A DNA stretch of 64,000 nucleotides from Ctenosaura bakeri (GCA_948474755.1 CAOLHI010001315.1:310001-374000); one strand, 5' to 3'. Counted from the first letter of the stretch, positions 56,201-62,028 are shown. Made by a program: numbers and translations. Notes: generated from the letters alone by a model not told the origin.

Positions 56201-57520
56201 TCACTACAATCTTTTTTGCCCTCTTCTTTCTTTGCCTCTCAGGTGACCAAACTGTTCAAAGGCCGGGAAACCATGAAGCCCTCTGAGGAGCGGCTTCAGG
56301 AGCAGAGTAGGTTCAGCCTGGAGAAGAGAAGGTGAAGAGGGGACATGATAGCTGTGTTTAAATGTTTGAAAGGATGTCATTTGGAAAATAGAACAAGAAG
56401 ATGCTCCAGAGCACAGGACACAGAGCAATGGCTTCAGACTTCAGGAAAGGAGATTCCACCTGAACATTAAGACGAACTTCCTAATGCTGTTTGACAGTGG
56501 AATTTGTTGCTGCCTGGGAGTGTGATGGACTCTCCTTCTTTGGAGCTTTTTAAACAGAGGCTGGACGGTCAACTGTCAAGAATACTTTGATTGTGTCTTC
56601 CTGCATGGCAGAAAGGGGTTGGACTGGATGTCCCTTTGGGTCTCTTCCAACTCTAGGATTCTAGGATTTATAATTCTACATATGTATGTATGGCATTAAA
56701 TTGTCTTAAACCCTTTACTGTGTTTGCAGTGCATTCACATGACTCTTACCAAAATTAAAAATGATGTTATTGTAGCCCATCCTAAGAACCCTGGGTATAG
56801 GACAGGATATAAATATTTGAAGAAATATATAAATAATAAAAGAGTTAATCAGTTCCCCACCCCTGAAGTCAAAGGTGTGTGAGAGACAGAGGTACTTTTC
56901 GCATGGCATTTGCCATGCGAAAGGGCCCCTTGAGCATCGCACGAATGTGAGGAGCGGTCCACACAACGTACCCACAATCATGCAACGCTCCAGGGTCTGG
57001 CAGACACCGCTCGCACACTTTTTCATTTTTGGCTTTGAGCCGAAAATGGTGCGTGATCACGCATTGCTCCAGGGCCCCGCGCACACTTGCCTTGCATGCA
57101 GAGCTCTGGAGCCGCGCCGCTAGCACTTCCTGCCCCAGCACAGCCTGGGAAAATCCCAGGTTGCACTGTGGAAGGAAGAGGCGGGGCTCTCACGCTAGCA
57201 GGCAGCAGCTGCGGAACTGAAGGAACCGGGACACGAGAGCCTCTCGCTGGAGGCTGCTCGTGCAATCCCCACACCCCAACTCCATGAAAAGGTGCATTCC
57301 GGAAAGAACCAGAGATCATTGGGACTGCATCTGTTCAACCTCCTAGAAATCATAACCACTTGCATGCCTATTTTTGTGATAGTGTCATACACCCCAACAG
57401 AATTCTGGTCTTACCATACTCAAGTCCTTTTTGGTTAACTCTCACCACAGTTCCTGGGATTGTTCCCTGTGAAGGGATAAGGATACAGAGAAGAATGCTA
57501 AGAGTGCAAAGCTTGAACAT
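27549..57520 (-). CDS. BPI fold-containing family B-like gene, complete 15 coding exons
   Basis: Complete minus-strand gene: 1395 coding nt, 464 residues. The product should be a secreted two-domain lipid-binding protein of the BPI/LBP/PLUNC family. Residues 1-19 form a signal peptide ([19 protein letters not shown]). The mature start [16 protein letters not shown] is the classic family opening. Domain 1 runs to about 225 and holds Cys140 (SITACKSLL) and Cys176 ([11 protein letters not shown]), the expected disulfide pair. The linker is [13 protein letters not shown]; domain 2 ends DLDYVP. All phases fit. One donor (after 40349) is GTTGGT, a weak site; all others are strong. It is tail to tail with a truncated paralogue at 4.3-23.6 kb. 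The family is certain on sequence; the orthologous member (BPIFB2/3/4/6 or other) is not resolved. Confidence 0.93.
27672..27853. mobile_element. Palindromic MITE family 1, TSD TGA
   Basis: GGCCATTTCTGCACTAGAC to GTGCAGAAATGGCC, flanked by TGA at both ends. Located 81 bp upstream of the last acceptor of the minus gene. Confidence 0.8.
28271..28752. mobile_element. Tigger/pogo-like MITE, 482 bp
   Basis: CAGTCCACCCTCCACCTTGG at left, GGGTCAACTG at right, TA flanks at 28269-28270 and 28753-28754. Same family as 13116-14290. Confidence 0.55.
28900..29137 (-). mobile_element. tRNA-derived SINE with BovB-type tail, second copy
   Basis: Nearly the same as 17738-17980 (CATATGGATCAAGGCAGCGA; GCATGTATTTCGAAACATTT; CCACTGCGCCACCAGGGC). 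Confidence 0.7.
29195..29460 (+). repeat. Unassigned interspersed repeat
   Basis: CCCATTGGAAGCCAGTGGAG, TTTTCAAGGGCAGTCCCACA and TTGCAATTGTCTAA are recurring phrases of a common sauropsid repeat; no intact ORF here. Confidence 0.45.
29649..29725 (-). CDS. BPI-like minus gene, coding exon 14 (GISLP motif)
   Basis: Acceptor CTTTTTCAG, donor GTGAGA. It encodes [20 protein letters not shown] then IEIHE; 77 nt. IEIHE just before the last exon is a strong family signature. Confidence 0.93.
30316..30692 (+). mobile_element. CR1 LINE 3' end with small internal insertion
   Basis: AGCAAGCTGTTTTCTGCTGC and GGAAGAACTTCCTGACAGTA frame an unrelated ~100-bp block (about 30391-30492). Tail AGGATTCCATGACTCTATGA. 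Confidence 0.75.
31134..31197 (-). CDS. BPI-like minus gene, coding exon 13
   Basis: Acceptor TTTGGCAG, donor GTAAGG. It encodes [20 protein letters not shown] then N plus one base; 64 nt as in the plus gene. Confidence 0.92.
31659..32110. mobile_element. Putative MITE (GGGCTTTTCTACACTTTCGG start)
   Basis: GC-rich block with GGAAACGGGGCAGTTC at left and GACACGCTGCCCCGTTTT at right forming long inverted ends, and a palindromic middle (CTTCCAGTTGGTGGAGGC). No frame of interest. Boundaries approximate. Confidence 0.4.
32126..32465 (+). mobile_element. tRNA-type SINE split by a palindromic MITE
   Basis: GTTGTGTGCCTTTAGATTG to TCTGGTCTCCTATGTCATA, then the MITE, then ATAGTCCAACACTCAAACC. A clean case of a MITE inserting into a SINE with a 3-bp duplication. 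Confidence 0.75.
32280..32435. mobile_element. Palindromic MITE family 1, TSD ATA, deleted right end
   Basis: GATCATTTCTGCACTAGAC to GTGGAAATGGCC, flanked by ATA at 32277-32279 and 32436-32438. The right arm lacks about 15 bp. Confidence 0.75.
32671..32716 (-). CDS. BPI-like minus gene, coding exon 12
   Basis: Acceptor TCTTGCAG, donor GTAAAT. It encodes [15 protein letters not shown], 46 nt, one codon more than the plus partner. Phase 2 in, 0 out. Confidence 0.87.
32820..33060. repeat. Copy of unnamed AT-rich dispersed repeat
   Basis: GGAAACAGTGTTTTCCTC and the TTTTTGCAAAAAAACAGAAA texture match copies at 3.2 and 37.5 kb. Confidence 0.35.
33100..33272 (+). mobile_element. CR1 LINE fragment, old
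   Basis: CCTGTCCAGAGAAGGGAAAT, CTGGAAACCATGAAGCCCTG and TGTCTTCTGCTGCTGTAGA follow CR1 order. Diverged. Confidence 0.65.
33276..33438. mobile_element. Palindromic MITE family 1, right end lost
   Basis: GGCCATTTCTGCACTAGAC to GGATGTTGAAAGTGAAAT, then directly CR1. The terminal 30 bp are missing, replaced at the CR1 junction. Confidence 0.7.
33437..34667 (-). mobile_element. CR1 LINE, most complete RT in the window, frameshifted
   Basis: Minus frames: [40 protein letters not shown] and [14 protein letters not shown], then [60 protein letters not shown]. Fingers, palm and thumb parts are present but split by frameshifts near 34240 and 34430. The 3' tail is missing. Confidence 0.9.
34706..34773 (-). 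CDS. BPI-like minus gene, coding exon 11
   Basis: Acceptor GTCTGCAG, donor GTGAGT. It encodes [20 protein letters not shown] then LQ plus two bases; 68 nt. The donor lies in a triplicated TTTGCAAGG motif beside a CR1 insertion whose body starts about 40 bp downstream. Confidence 0.92.
36056..36232 (-). CDS. BPI-like minus gene, coding exon 10
   Basis: The acceptor CCCACTGTAG follows a good pyrimidine tract; donor GTGAGT. 59 codons beginning [17 protein letters not shown] and ending TLCTLGV. A closer AG (ATATCCACAG, 21 nt inside) would give a 156-nt exon still in frame; I prefer the outer one for its tract and alignment to the paralogue. Confidence 0.88.
36370..36530 (-). mobile_element. CR1 LINE 3' end
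   Basis: CATAGAACCATAGAGTTGGA, AGTTCAACCACCTGCCGTGC and AACCTCCAAAGAAGGAGGAG. About 160 bp. Confidence 0.8.
36576..37206 (+). mobile_element. tRNA-type SINE split by a family-2 MITE
   Basis: TTATGTGTCTTCAAGTTGAC to TCTTCCAGAGTCTTA (36768), then the MITE, then CTCAAAACACTACACCATGC. The SINE is otherwise full length. Confidence 0.7.
36769..37186 (-). mobile_element. Family-2 MITE, reverse orientation
   Basis: GGCCCTTTCTGCACCTTACC at left, GCAAATGCCATGCGCAAG at right; interior matches 4967-5383 in reverse. Confidence 0.65.
37217..37360 (+). mobile_element. tRNA-type SINE fragment
   Basis: TGTCTCAAGATTGACTTCAA, CATTGCCTTCCCCTATGG and CACCCAGTGGGTTTCCATGG. Confidence 0.5.
37395..37720. repeat. 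Copy of unnamed AT-rich dispersed repeat
   Basis: CCTGCACAGAAAACACTGTT and TTTGTGCAATATTCTACCTG resemble 3.2, 7.4 and 33.0 kb. It lies just downstream of exon 9 of the minus gene. Confidence 0.35.
37837..37890 (-). CDS. BPI-like minus gene, coding exon 9 (LTT motif)
   Basis: Acceptor CTCTGCAG, donor GTAAGT. It encodes [18 protein letters not shown], 54 nt, phase 0 at both ends. LTT matches the plus-gene exon at 12689. Confidence 0.9.
38503..38590 (-). ncRNA. Penelope-like end with hammerhead-like core (relic)
   Basis: The minus strand reads CTGAAGA (38572-38566) and later GAAA (38539-38536), then AATAATAAATAAAGACC. The stem between them pairs poorly, so activity is doubtful. Confidence 0.3.
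39573..39918. mobile_element. Tigger-like MITE
   Basis: Left GGGATCCTCCCCTTATCCGC, right GGTAAGGGGGGATTACTGTA, inverted and imperfect. No frame of interest. Confidence 0.4.
40051..40230. mobile_element. Palindromic MITE family 1
   Basis: GGTCATTTCCGCACTAGCC to GTGAGGAAATGGCC, arms near perfect, fold at about 40141. No clean 3-bp duplication. Confidence 0.75.
40349..40540 (-). CDS. BPI-like minus gene, coding exon 8 (linker), weak donor
   Basis: Acceptor TCCCCACAG. 64 codons with [13 protein letters not shown] (linker) and [15 protein letters not shown] (domain-2 first helix). The 3' boundary that keeps the frame is ATCG|GTTGGT, a poor match to the consensus; the GTAGAA four bases on would shift the frame. 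The exon is 15 nt longer than its plus-gene partner and is phase 0 at both ends, so skipping it would stay in frame. Confidence 0.85.
40667..40758 (-). CDS. BPI-like minus gene, coding exon 7
   Basis: Acceptor GAATTCCAG, donor GTAAGT. It reads [20 protein letters not shown] and ends IDLDLN. 92 nt, the same as in the plus gene. Confidence 0.92.
40849..41040 (-). mobile_element. tRNA-type SINE, head region seen on plus strand
   Basis: CCAGTGGTTAAAGTGTTGGA (box A-like), GGCTCTAGACCCCCGC (box B-like) and CTTGGGCCAGTCACTGTGAC. This is the other orientation of the SINE at 25.1 and 36.6 kb. Confidence 0.6.
41132..41815. repeat. Tandem duplication copy A (with CR1 insertion)
   Basis: AGAGTTCACTTTCTCCCTTC, CTGAGAAGAGAGCATCCATG, CCTATTGCACTGGAAATGCT and a SINE head in the same order as copy B at 42597-43147. 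A CR1 3' end (41155-41462) is present only here. Confidence 0.7.
41155..41462 (-). mobile_element. CR1 LINE 3' end, inserted in duplication copy A
   Basis: CATAGAATCATAGAATCATA to CAGCAGAAAACAAGCCCTCTC; good identity to other young copies. Confidence 0.88.
41953..42596 (-). mobile_element. LTR between the duplicated segments
   Basis: Minus-strand TGTGATAATGGGGC ... GAGATTGACA, 644 bp, with AATAAATGC as polyadenylation signal. No target duplication. A minus-strand purine tract (GGAAGAAGGGGGGAAG) abuts it at 42606-42621, as a polypurine tract would. Probably a partial LTR retroelement. Confidence 0.55.
42597..43147. repeat. Tandem duplication copy B (with MITE insertion)
   Basis: Matches copy A over about 300 bp on the left and the SINE head on the right; the MITE at 42908-43087 is absent from copy A. 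Confidence 0.7.
42908..43087. mobile_element. Palindromic MITE family 1 in duplication copy B
   Basis: GGCCATTTCTGCACAACAC to GTGCGGAAATGGCC, 180 bp, nearly perfect arms. It separates CTGCTTGTT from ATTGTGTGCCTTC. Confidence 0.8.
43440..43910. repeat. AT-rich repeat plus (AAATA)n low-complexity tract
   Basis: 43480-43680 is the inverse relative of 11.95-12.2 kb. 43780-43905 is A/T-only simple repeat. Confidence 0.55.
44207..44274 (+). repeat. (ATT)n microsatellite
   Basis: About 20 near-perfect ATT units. Confidence 0.95.
44415..45085 (-). mobile_element. SPIN-like non-autonomous hAT element, reverse (671 bp)
   Basis: CAGTGGTTCTCAACCTTCC at left and GGTTGAGAACCGCTG at right; 8-bp duplication CCTTAGCA at 44407-44414 and 45086-45093. 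Interior as in the 8.3 kb copy. Confidence 0.85.
45629..45846. mobile_element. Palindromic MITE family 1 with extra spacer
   Basis: GGCCTTTTCCGCACTACAC to GTGCGGAAAAGGCC. The centre carries about 35 bp (GATGTCCTTTGAAGTCTCTT) not found in other copies, giving 218 bp. Confidence 0.75.
46890..46934 (-). ncRNA. Hammerhead-like core, left of an inverted pair
   Basis: Minus strand: CTGAGGA (46934-46928), AGGCC...GGCT stem, then GAAA (46906-46903). All core positions fit CUGANGA...GAAA. Confidence 0.4.
46968..47168. mobile_element. Palindromic MITE family 1, diverged
   Basis: GTCCACACTACCCTGTTATA to GTAGTGCGGAAAGGCCC. It lies between the two hammerhead-like motifs at 46.9 and 47.4 kb. Confidence 0.65.
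47404..47450 (+). ncRNA. Hammerhead-like core, right of an inverted pair
   Basis: CTGAGGA (47404-47410), GGCC...GGCC stem, then AAAA where GAAA is expected; G-to-A would fit CpG decay. Inverted partner at 46890-46934. Confidence 0.35.
48764..48824 (-). CDS. BPI-like minus gene, coding exon 6 (Cys176)
   Basis: Acceptor ACATGCAG, donor GTAAGC. It encodes [20 protein letters not shown]; the Cys pairs with Cys140. 61 nt, one codon shorter than the plus-gene partner. The next intron (about 8 kb) is the largest between coding exons. Confidence 0.92.
49078..49168 (+). repeat. Short tandem repeat, unit about TAGTATTTGCACA
   Basis: Six or seven imperfect units of 12-17 bp (GTATTTGCACTAAGTATTTG). Confidence 0.75.
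49380..49557. mobile_element. Palindromic MITE family 1
   Basis: AACATTTCCACACGACACTC to GTGTCATGCGGAAATTC, arms near perfect; terminal bases diverged. Confidence 0.75.
50143..50321. mobile_element. Palindromic MITE family 1, TSD TTT
   Basis: GACTGTTTCTGCACTAGCC to GTAGTGCGGAAATGGCC, flanked by TTT. 179 bp. Confidence 0.75.
50453..50476 (+). repeat. (CA)n microsatellite
   Basis: ACACACACCTACACACACAC; short, interrupted. Confidence 0.9.
50612..50669 (-). CDS. BPI-like minus gene, coding exon 5
   Basis: Acceptor ATTCCTTAG, donor GTAAGG. It encodes [19 protein letters not shown], the long amphipathic helix of domain 1. 58 nt, phase 2 in and 0 out. Confidence 0.9.
50880..51267 (-). mobile_element. 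RTE/BovB-like LINE fragment
   Basis: The minus strand can be read as a broken RT C-terminus: YGCESWT, then MWCWRR-like and [17 protein letters not shown] phrases, typical of BovB/RTE and L2 ORFs. Truncated both sides; a CR1 end follows. Confidence 0.5.
51268..51447 (+). mobile_element. CR1 LINE 3' end
   Basis: GTGGAATCTGCTGCCTCCAT through GGGGTTGGACTGGATGGCCC to ATTCTATGATTCTATG. Confidence 0.88.
51869..52015 (-). CDS. BPI-like minus gene, coding exon 4 (Cys140)
   Basis: Acceptor TTGTACAG, donor GTACGT. It encodes 48 full codons with [20 protein letters not shown]; the Cys is the first of the conserved domain-1 disulfide. 147 nt; ends with two bases of an Asn codon. Confidence 0.93.
52512..53205. 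mobile_element. Family-2 MITE with 27-bp perfect terminal inverted repeats
   Basis: The left end (from about 52512, core GGCCCTTTTCACACAGCATT) is repeated exactly in reverse at about 53166-53205. The left 415 bp match other family-2 copies; the remaining ~275 bp do not, and contain a Tigger-like start (CAGTCATCCCTCGGCATTTG). Confidence 0.55.
53206..53465 (+). mobile_element. CR1 LINE 3' end
   Basis: GGAAGAACTTCCTGATGGTA, GAGTTGGACTGGATGGCCC, ATTCTATGGTTTTATA. Moderately diverged. Confidence 0.8.
53636..53740 (-). CDS. BPI-like minus gene, coding exon 3
   Basis: Acceptor TTCTGCAG, donor GTGAGT. It encodes [20 protein letters not shown] then [14 protein letters not shown]: the amphipathic strands lining the N-terminal pocket, with the LP-x-LSVKL-x-P-x-x-GVQL pattern of the family. 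105 nt. Confidence 0.93.
53901..54313 (+). mobile_element. Family-3 MITE
   Basis: AGCCATTTCCACATATTGCC to GGTGTGGAAAGGCC, with CACAGTCCTGCTGCCGACAC inside; matches 58735-59106. Non-coding. Confidence 0.6.
54549..54728. mobile_element. Palindromic MITE family 1, TSD ATG
   Basis: GGCCATTTCCACACGATAC to GTGCGGAAACGGCC, flanked by ATG at 54546-54548 and 54729-54731. 180 bp. Confidence 0.82.
55434..55539 (-). CDS. BPI-like minus gene, coding exon 2
   Basis: Acceptor CTCCACAG, donor GTAAGT. A split Ala codon then [20 protein letters not shown] continues the YACQQG family motif; ends LLGSLLNVV plus two bases. The longest open frame here is a different one (MPAREAV...) and is a shadow. Confidence 0.92.
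55575..56168 (+). mobile_element. CR1 LINE 3' part, old
   Basis: AACATGTCCAAAGGAGGGCG, GGTCAAAGCCCAGGAAACC and TTGTTTTCTGCTGCTCCAGA in order; broken frames. Lies just upstream of exon 2 of the minus gene, opposite strand. Confidence 0.75.
56238..56672 (+). mobile_element. CR1 LINE 3' part, second old copy
   Basis: GTGACCAAACTGTTCAAAGG, AGGAAAGGAGATTCCACCTG, TCTTCCAACTCTAGGATTCT. Follows the previous copy head to tail. Confidence 0.75.
56892..57307 (+). mobile_element. Family-2 MITE near exon 1
   Basis: CTTTTCGCATGGCATTTGCC (with its own small palindrome) to AAAAGGTGCATTCCGG. It ends about 110 bp below coding exon 1 of the minus gene, in its first coding intron. Confidence 0.65.
57415..57520 (-). 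CDS. BPI-like minus gene, coding exon 1 (signal peptide)
   Basis: ATG at 57518-57520 opens a hydrophobic leader, then [16 protein letters not shown]. Donor GTAAGA. The ATG is the first in this frame and sits 31 nt from a possible acceptor (TCTTTCCAG before 57551), which suggests an upstream non-coding exon. Confidence 0.93.
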
Positions 57521-57956
57521 CTTTGGTATGGTGAGGGACACTTTGGACAGCCTGGAAAGAAAGGTGAGAGAAAACGCCAATGTCAGATGGTCTCTTTTAA
57601 GGTCTGTCTGATCTGGTTCCTGAAGGCCAACATGGAAGATCAAAAGCCTCTTGGAATAAGAGTGCAGCATGTTAGATAAATTTATCTGACTACATTGCTA
57701 AGGTTCTGAGTAAAGTTTATAGGTAGTTCTTTTACTGCAAAAACTGTAGTACCACAAGTTCTGTGCAATCAACAGCAAGATAGACCCTCATGAAAGGTCA
57801 GTGCTAGCAAAGTCAAGAAGTAGAGCAACAGGCCAGGTAGATGAACAGAGGTGAGTTGTCCCAAATCAAGAACAGGACATAGGCTGAACTGATCTCTTCT
57901 TGTATTCTAGTTAAGGTATCTCCAGCAAATTATGAAGTTCTGGAGATCAACACAGA

Positions 57957-58340
57957 GACTCTTTTCGCATAGCATTTGCCATGCAAAAGGGCACCTGGAG
58001 CATCGTGCAATTGTGAGGAGCAATCTGCACGACGCACTCACAATCATGTGACGCTCCAGGGTAGGGCAGGTGCCGCTCATGCACTTTTTCATTTTTGACT
58101 TTCAGCTGAAAATGGTGCATGATTGCACATTGCTCCAGGGCCGCGCAAACTTGCCGTGCATTTGGAGCCTCCGAAGCAGAGATGGTCACGCTTCCTGCCC
58201 CAGGCTGCACTGCAGAAGGAAAAGGCAGGGCTCATGTGGAGCTGAACCAACGGGGATGTGAGAGCCTCTTGCTGGAGGCTGCTTGCACGATCCCTGCACC
58301 CCAGCACCAAAAAAGGTAAGGTGCAGAAAAGGCCACAGTC
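57957..58340 (+). mobile_element. Family-2 MITE
   Basis: CTCTTTTCGCATAGCATTTG to GGTGCAGAAAAGGCC; slightly shorter than its relatives. Confidence 0.65.
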
Positions 58341-58734
58341 TTGGCATATGATGTCTCACTCACACAGGCCTTGACTGGTAGATCTATTCTTGACCACTGC
58401 CGTTATCTAAAATGACTATTCACCAATCAGAGACCACAAACAAGAAAGAAACTCAGGGTCTAGTACAGGGATGGGCTAAGTTCAGCCAGCAAGCTGTGTG
58501 TGGCCCTCAAAGATCAAAAACCTCAAGGGCCAAAAACCTCAAGGTTTTTGTGGCCCTGAGGATACTCAGGGGATCAATTTTTTAACAAAATCCCCCAAAT
58601 GTGTTTGAGAGGGGGTGGTATTTTAGCCACATGTTGGCACCCCAAGTCATTTAGGACCCAGGAGAGTCCTTTAAAAAAAAAAAGAAGTGTTTCTGGTTTA
58701 CTTCCTGTTGTAAAAAAAAAAAGCCTCTTCTAGG

Positions 58735-59106
58735 GCCATTTCCACATTATGTTGCTGTTGTTTGATGGGGACACATTGGCAGCGGTCAGCAAGTTGTGCT
58801 TTCATGCAATGTTGTCATGGTCCTGCTGCCAGTGCATCCTCACCCGTTGCGATCACATTTCCATTCACTTAATGGAAAAAATCCATTAAGCACCCACAAC
58901 TGTGCAACTCTCCCATCACCATCAGCCACACAAAAGGGGAGGAAACACGATGACATGCTTCCTTCCTCATTGCAGCGTGGGAAAGAGGCTGGCTGCACTG
59001 TGGAAGGAAGAAAGGAGTGTGTTGCCGGGTGCATTGCATTTGCATTGTGCACTGCTGGTACCACAATGGGAGAACAACAGAAGGAGGTGCAGTGCAGAAG
59101 TGGCCT
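58735..59106 (+). mobile_element. Family-3 MITE
   Basis: GGCCATTTCCACATTATGTT to GTGCAGAAGTGGCC; flanks TAG/TAA. Shares GGTCCTGCTGCCAGTGCAT with 53901-54313. Confidence 0.62.
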
Positions 59107-59173
59107 AAGCATAAAACAGCCTAATGAGGGCCAAAGAAAAAAAAATTACAAAACATGTTCCATGCTCCTAGAG

Positions 59174-59953
59174 CAGCGGTTCTCAACCTGTGGGTTGTGA
59201 CCCCTTTGGGGGTCGAACAGCCCTTTCACAGGGGTCACCTAAGACCATCTGCAAATATGTATTTCCGATGGTTTTAGGCTCCATTCCCTCCTCGGTAGTG
59301 GTGCGCAAGCGCGAGTCACACACTCGGGTCCTTCTGCCCCCTTTGGCGGGAGCGTGTGTGGCCACAGTGTCGCCACAGCAGGAGTGGTGGTACGCAAGCG
59401 CAAGCCACGCGCTCGCATCCTGCCCCCTGTTCAGAAAGGACTGGAATCGCTCCCTTTCTCCGCTACCGGGAGAACCTCCCATCTGACGGGCCAGCTTGGG
59501 GGGCGGCAGCAGCACAGGGGACAGGCCTCCTCCTTGCCATGGCCCCTGCCCCACTTGCCACAGAGGGGGGCACTGCGGAAGGGCCAGGGGGCCGCAAGGC
59601 GGCGCTTTTCCGGGGGTCGAGCTGCGCCTGGCACAAAAGACAAAGGCGCTGGGATTCCTCCCCTCCCCAGCCAGGGTCAACACTCTGGAAACTTTTCCCA
59701 CACTGCCCCCCCAGCAGAAACAAGAGCGAAGCAGAAGCAGAGCCGGGGGAGGGTCTCGGAGTTTTTTCCCAGGGGAGACACGCGGCTCCTCTTTCCTTCC
59801 CTGCCCACCCCTCTCTGTTCCTGGCCGGCGAGGCGGCCTTTGCCGGAGGGGGAGGCATTGTAAATAATAAATAAATAATTTTATGGTTGGTGTCACCAAA
59901 ACATGAGGAACTGTATTAAAGGGTTGCGGCATTAGGAAGGTTGAGAACCACTG
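59174..59953 (+). mobile_element. SPIN-like non-autonomous hAT element (780 bp)
   Basis: CAGCGGTTCTCAACCTGTGG to GGTTGAGAACCACTG, 8-bp duplication TCCTAGAG at 59166-59173 and 59954-59961. It has an extra ~70-bp block (GGAGCGTGTGTGGCCACAGT) duplicating a neighbouring GTGGTACGCAAGCGC context. Confidence 0.85.
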
Positions 59954-60206
59954 TCCTAGAGGGTACTATGTCATTTGGAGGCAAAAATTGATTTTATGTG
60001 TGTGAGAGAGAGGTGCAACAGAAGGGTACTATCACCAAGGTCTGGTGAGGGCTAATCCCTGACAGTTGCCCACCCTGGACAAGTACGGGCAACAAGGTTG
60101 ATAGCCAACTCCTTCTGCGTATCTACCTGGCTAAGGTCGTATAGCACCAAATAACACCAGTAAGACCCATTCTCATCTACCCATTCTCAAGGGATATAAG
60201 TCAGTG

Positions 60207-60450
60207 TGAAAAGAGATTCCACTTAAACATTAGAAAGAAGTTCCTGATGGTAAAAGCAGTTTGACAGTGAAATACACTGCCTCAATGGAGTGTAGTGGAG
60301 TCTCCTCATTTTTGGAGGTCTTTAAAGAGAGGCTGGATGGCCATCTGTCAAAGGGAGGGCTTTGATGGTGTCTTCCCGTATGGTGGAAGAGGGTTGGACT
60401 GGATGGCCCCTGGGGATCTCTTCCAACTCTAGGAGACTGTGATTCTATGT
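60207..60450 (+). mobile_element. CR1 LINE 3' end
   Basis: AGAGATTCCACTTAAACATT, GGGTTGGACTGGATGGCCCC, tail CTGTGATTCTATGT. Confidence 0.85.
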
Positions 60451-60507
60451 CCCACTGAATGACCTGCTTTGGTTCATGTAGGAGAAAGAGGGCATTCTCT
60501 TCATATA

Positions 60508-60709
60508 AGCCATTTCCACACTGCACTGTCACAGTGTTATCATTCCCCTTTCAATCTCCTGTGGAATTCTGGGGTTTGTAGTTTACTGAGGCCAAAGAGC
60601 TCTCTGGCTGAGAATTCAAAAGGTCTCTCCCTCAACTGCAAACCCCAGGATTCCACAGGATGCTTAAAGTGGAATAATAGCGCTATAACAGTGTAGTGTG
60701 GAAATGGTC
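60508..60709. mobile_element. Palindromic MITE family 1, older, TSD ATA
   Basis: AGCCATTTCCACACTGCAC to GTGTGGAAATGGTC, flanked by ATA at both ends. 202 bp; its unpaired centre (GCCAAAGAGCTCTCTGGCTG) is the older form also seen at 5.7 and 47.0 kb. Confidence 0.72.
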
Positions 60710-61017
60710 ATAGAGAGCATGTGGCACAAATAATATATCAGAAATGTTGATGCAGACAAGCTAAACTCGAGCAGAAAAGTAATCACTTTGGTCTTTTGCA
60801 GCTAAGACCACCGTAGTGTCATGTCAGAAGATTTCTGCTGAAAGAAGAAGGATCTTTCTGGCCGACCAAATCTTCTGCCACAATAAATGCATTGGTCTGT
60901 AAGATGGAAGGAACCAATGGATGAACACGTTTGCCCCTGGGATGTTTAAATATGGATGTCAAAGTCCATACGCTCAAGCAAAACATTTCAGGGCAGGTTA
61001 AAAACATAAGAAGAACC

Positions 61018-61270
61018 ATTTTGGATCAGAGCGTGGGGCTATCTAGTCCAACATTATAACATTAGACAGTGGCCAGCCGGCTGTCTATGGGAACCCCAGT
61101 GGCAAAGCACACGAGAAAATGCACCTTCCATCATGCACTCCCCAGCAACTGATTCACAGAGATAGCACACAGCCATTCCAAACAGCAGCCACTGATGGGC
61201 CCACGAATTCATCCAGTCCACTTTTAAGCCCATTCAAGTTGGCAGTTATCCCTACATCTTATGGCATGCA
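61018..61270. repeat. Unassigned interspersed repeat (GGATCAGAGC...CTAGTCCAACAT type)
   Basis: AACATAAGAAGAACCATTTTG and CAGTGGCCAGCCGGCTGTCT; a related stretch is at 37945-38080. Common sauropsid pattern, family not named. Confidence 0.4.
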
Positions 61271-61293
61271 AATTGGACAGGTTGGGCACATAA

Positions 61294-61473
61294 GGCCATT
61301 TCCGCACTAGACTGTTATAGCACTATGATTCCACTTGCAACATCCTATGGAATCCTGGGATTTGCAGTTTCGGGAGGGGCCAGCCGGCCCCTCCCGAAAC
61401 TGCAAACCCCAGGATTCCATAGGATGTTGCAAGTGGAATCATCGCGCTATAACAGTCCAGTGCAGAAATGGCC
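61294..61473. mobile_element. Palindromic MITE family 1, TSD TAA
   Basis: GGCCATTTCCGCACTAGAC to GTGCAGAAATGGCC, flanked by TAA at 61291-61293 and 61474-61476. 180 bp. Confidence 0.82.
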
Positions 61474-61649
61474 TAAGATTTCGTCATTTCATTTCTTTAA
61501 CAATTGCATTTTGGGGACTACAACAACGAATAGCCCTGCTGACTGGGCAATTCTGGGAGCTGTATCAGAAAAGAAACTTTTCCAAGCCCTCAAGCATTTT
61601 CATAGGATTGTAGGATCCAGGGAATGAGAAAGTATCAATTCAGACCAAG

Positions 61650-61830
61650 AGGCCGTGATTCAGCGGTAGCAGACGTGCTTTGCACACTGAAGATGCCAAG
61701 TTCAGCCCCTGGATTTGCCAGCGATAGAGATCTCAGATAGAAATACTAAGAATGATTATGCCTGAGATTTATAGCTCAGCAACAGCCAACAACTCCGAGG
61801 TAAATAACCTGATGGCTAGAATCAGAATGA
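61650..61830 (+). mobile_element. tRNA-derived SINE, decayed
   Basis: CCGTGATTCAGCGGTAGCAG (box A region) and GCCAAGTTCAGCCCCTGG (box B region) with CTTTGCACACTGAAGATGCC between. Promoter boxes mutated; not a tRNA gene. Confidence 0.55.
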
Positions 61831-61989
61831 GACCCCCACAGGGTTGTGCAGTGGGCACTTTGGCTAATTTTAATAACATTTTAATATGGTGAGGAATTGT
61901 TTGTTTGTTTGTTTAAATTTCTATCCTACTTTTTTCCCCACATAGAATCCCAGACAGTCTGCAACGAGCTGAAACACAGTATAGTTTTT

Positions 61990-61997
61990 AAAATATT

Positions 61998-62028
<31 letters not shown>

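Noticed and set aside
57594..57600. TATA-like TTAAAAG about 75 nt above the coding ATG of the minus gene
   Set aside because: Weaker match, and a good acceptor lies between it and the ATG; kept only as the alternative promoter.
61650..61740. Apparent tRNA gene (GTGATTCAGCGGTAG...GTTCAGCCCCT)
   Set aside because: It cannot fold a proper cloverleaf and continues into a SINE body; treated as a tRNA-derived SINE.
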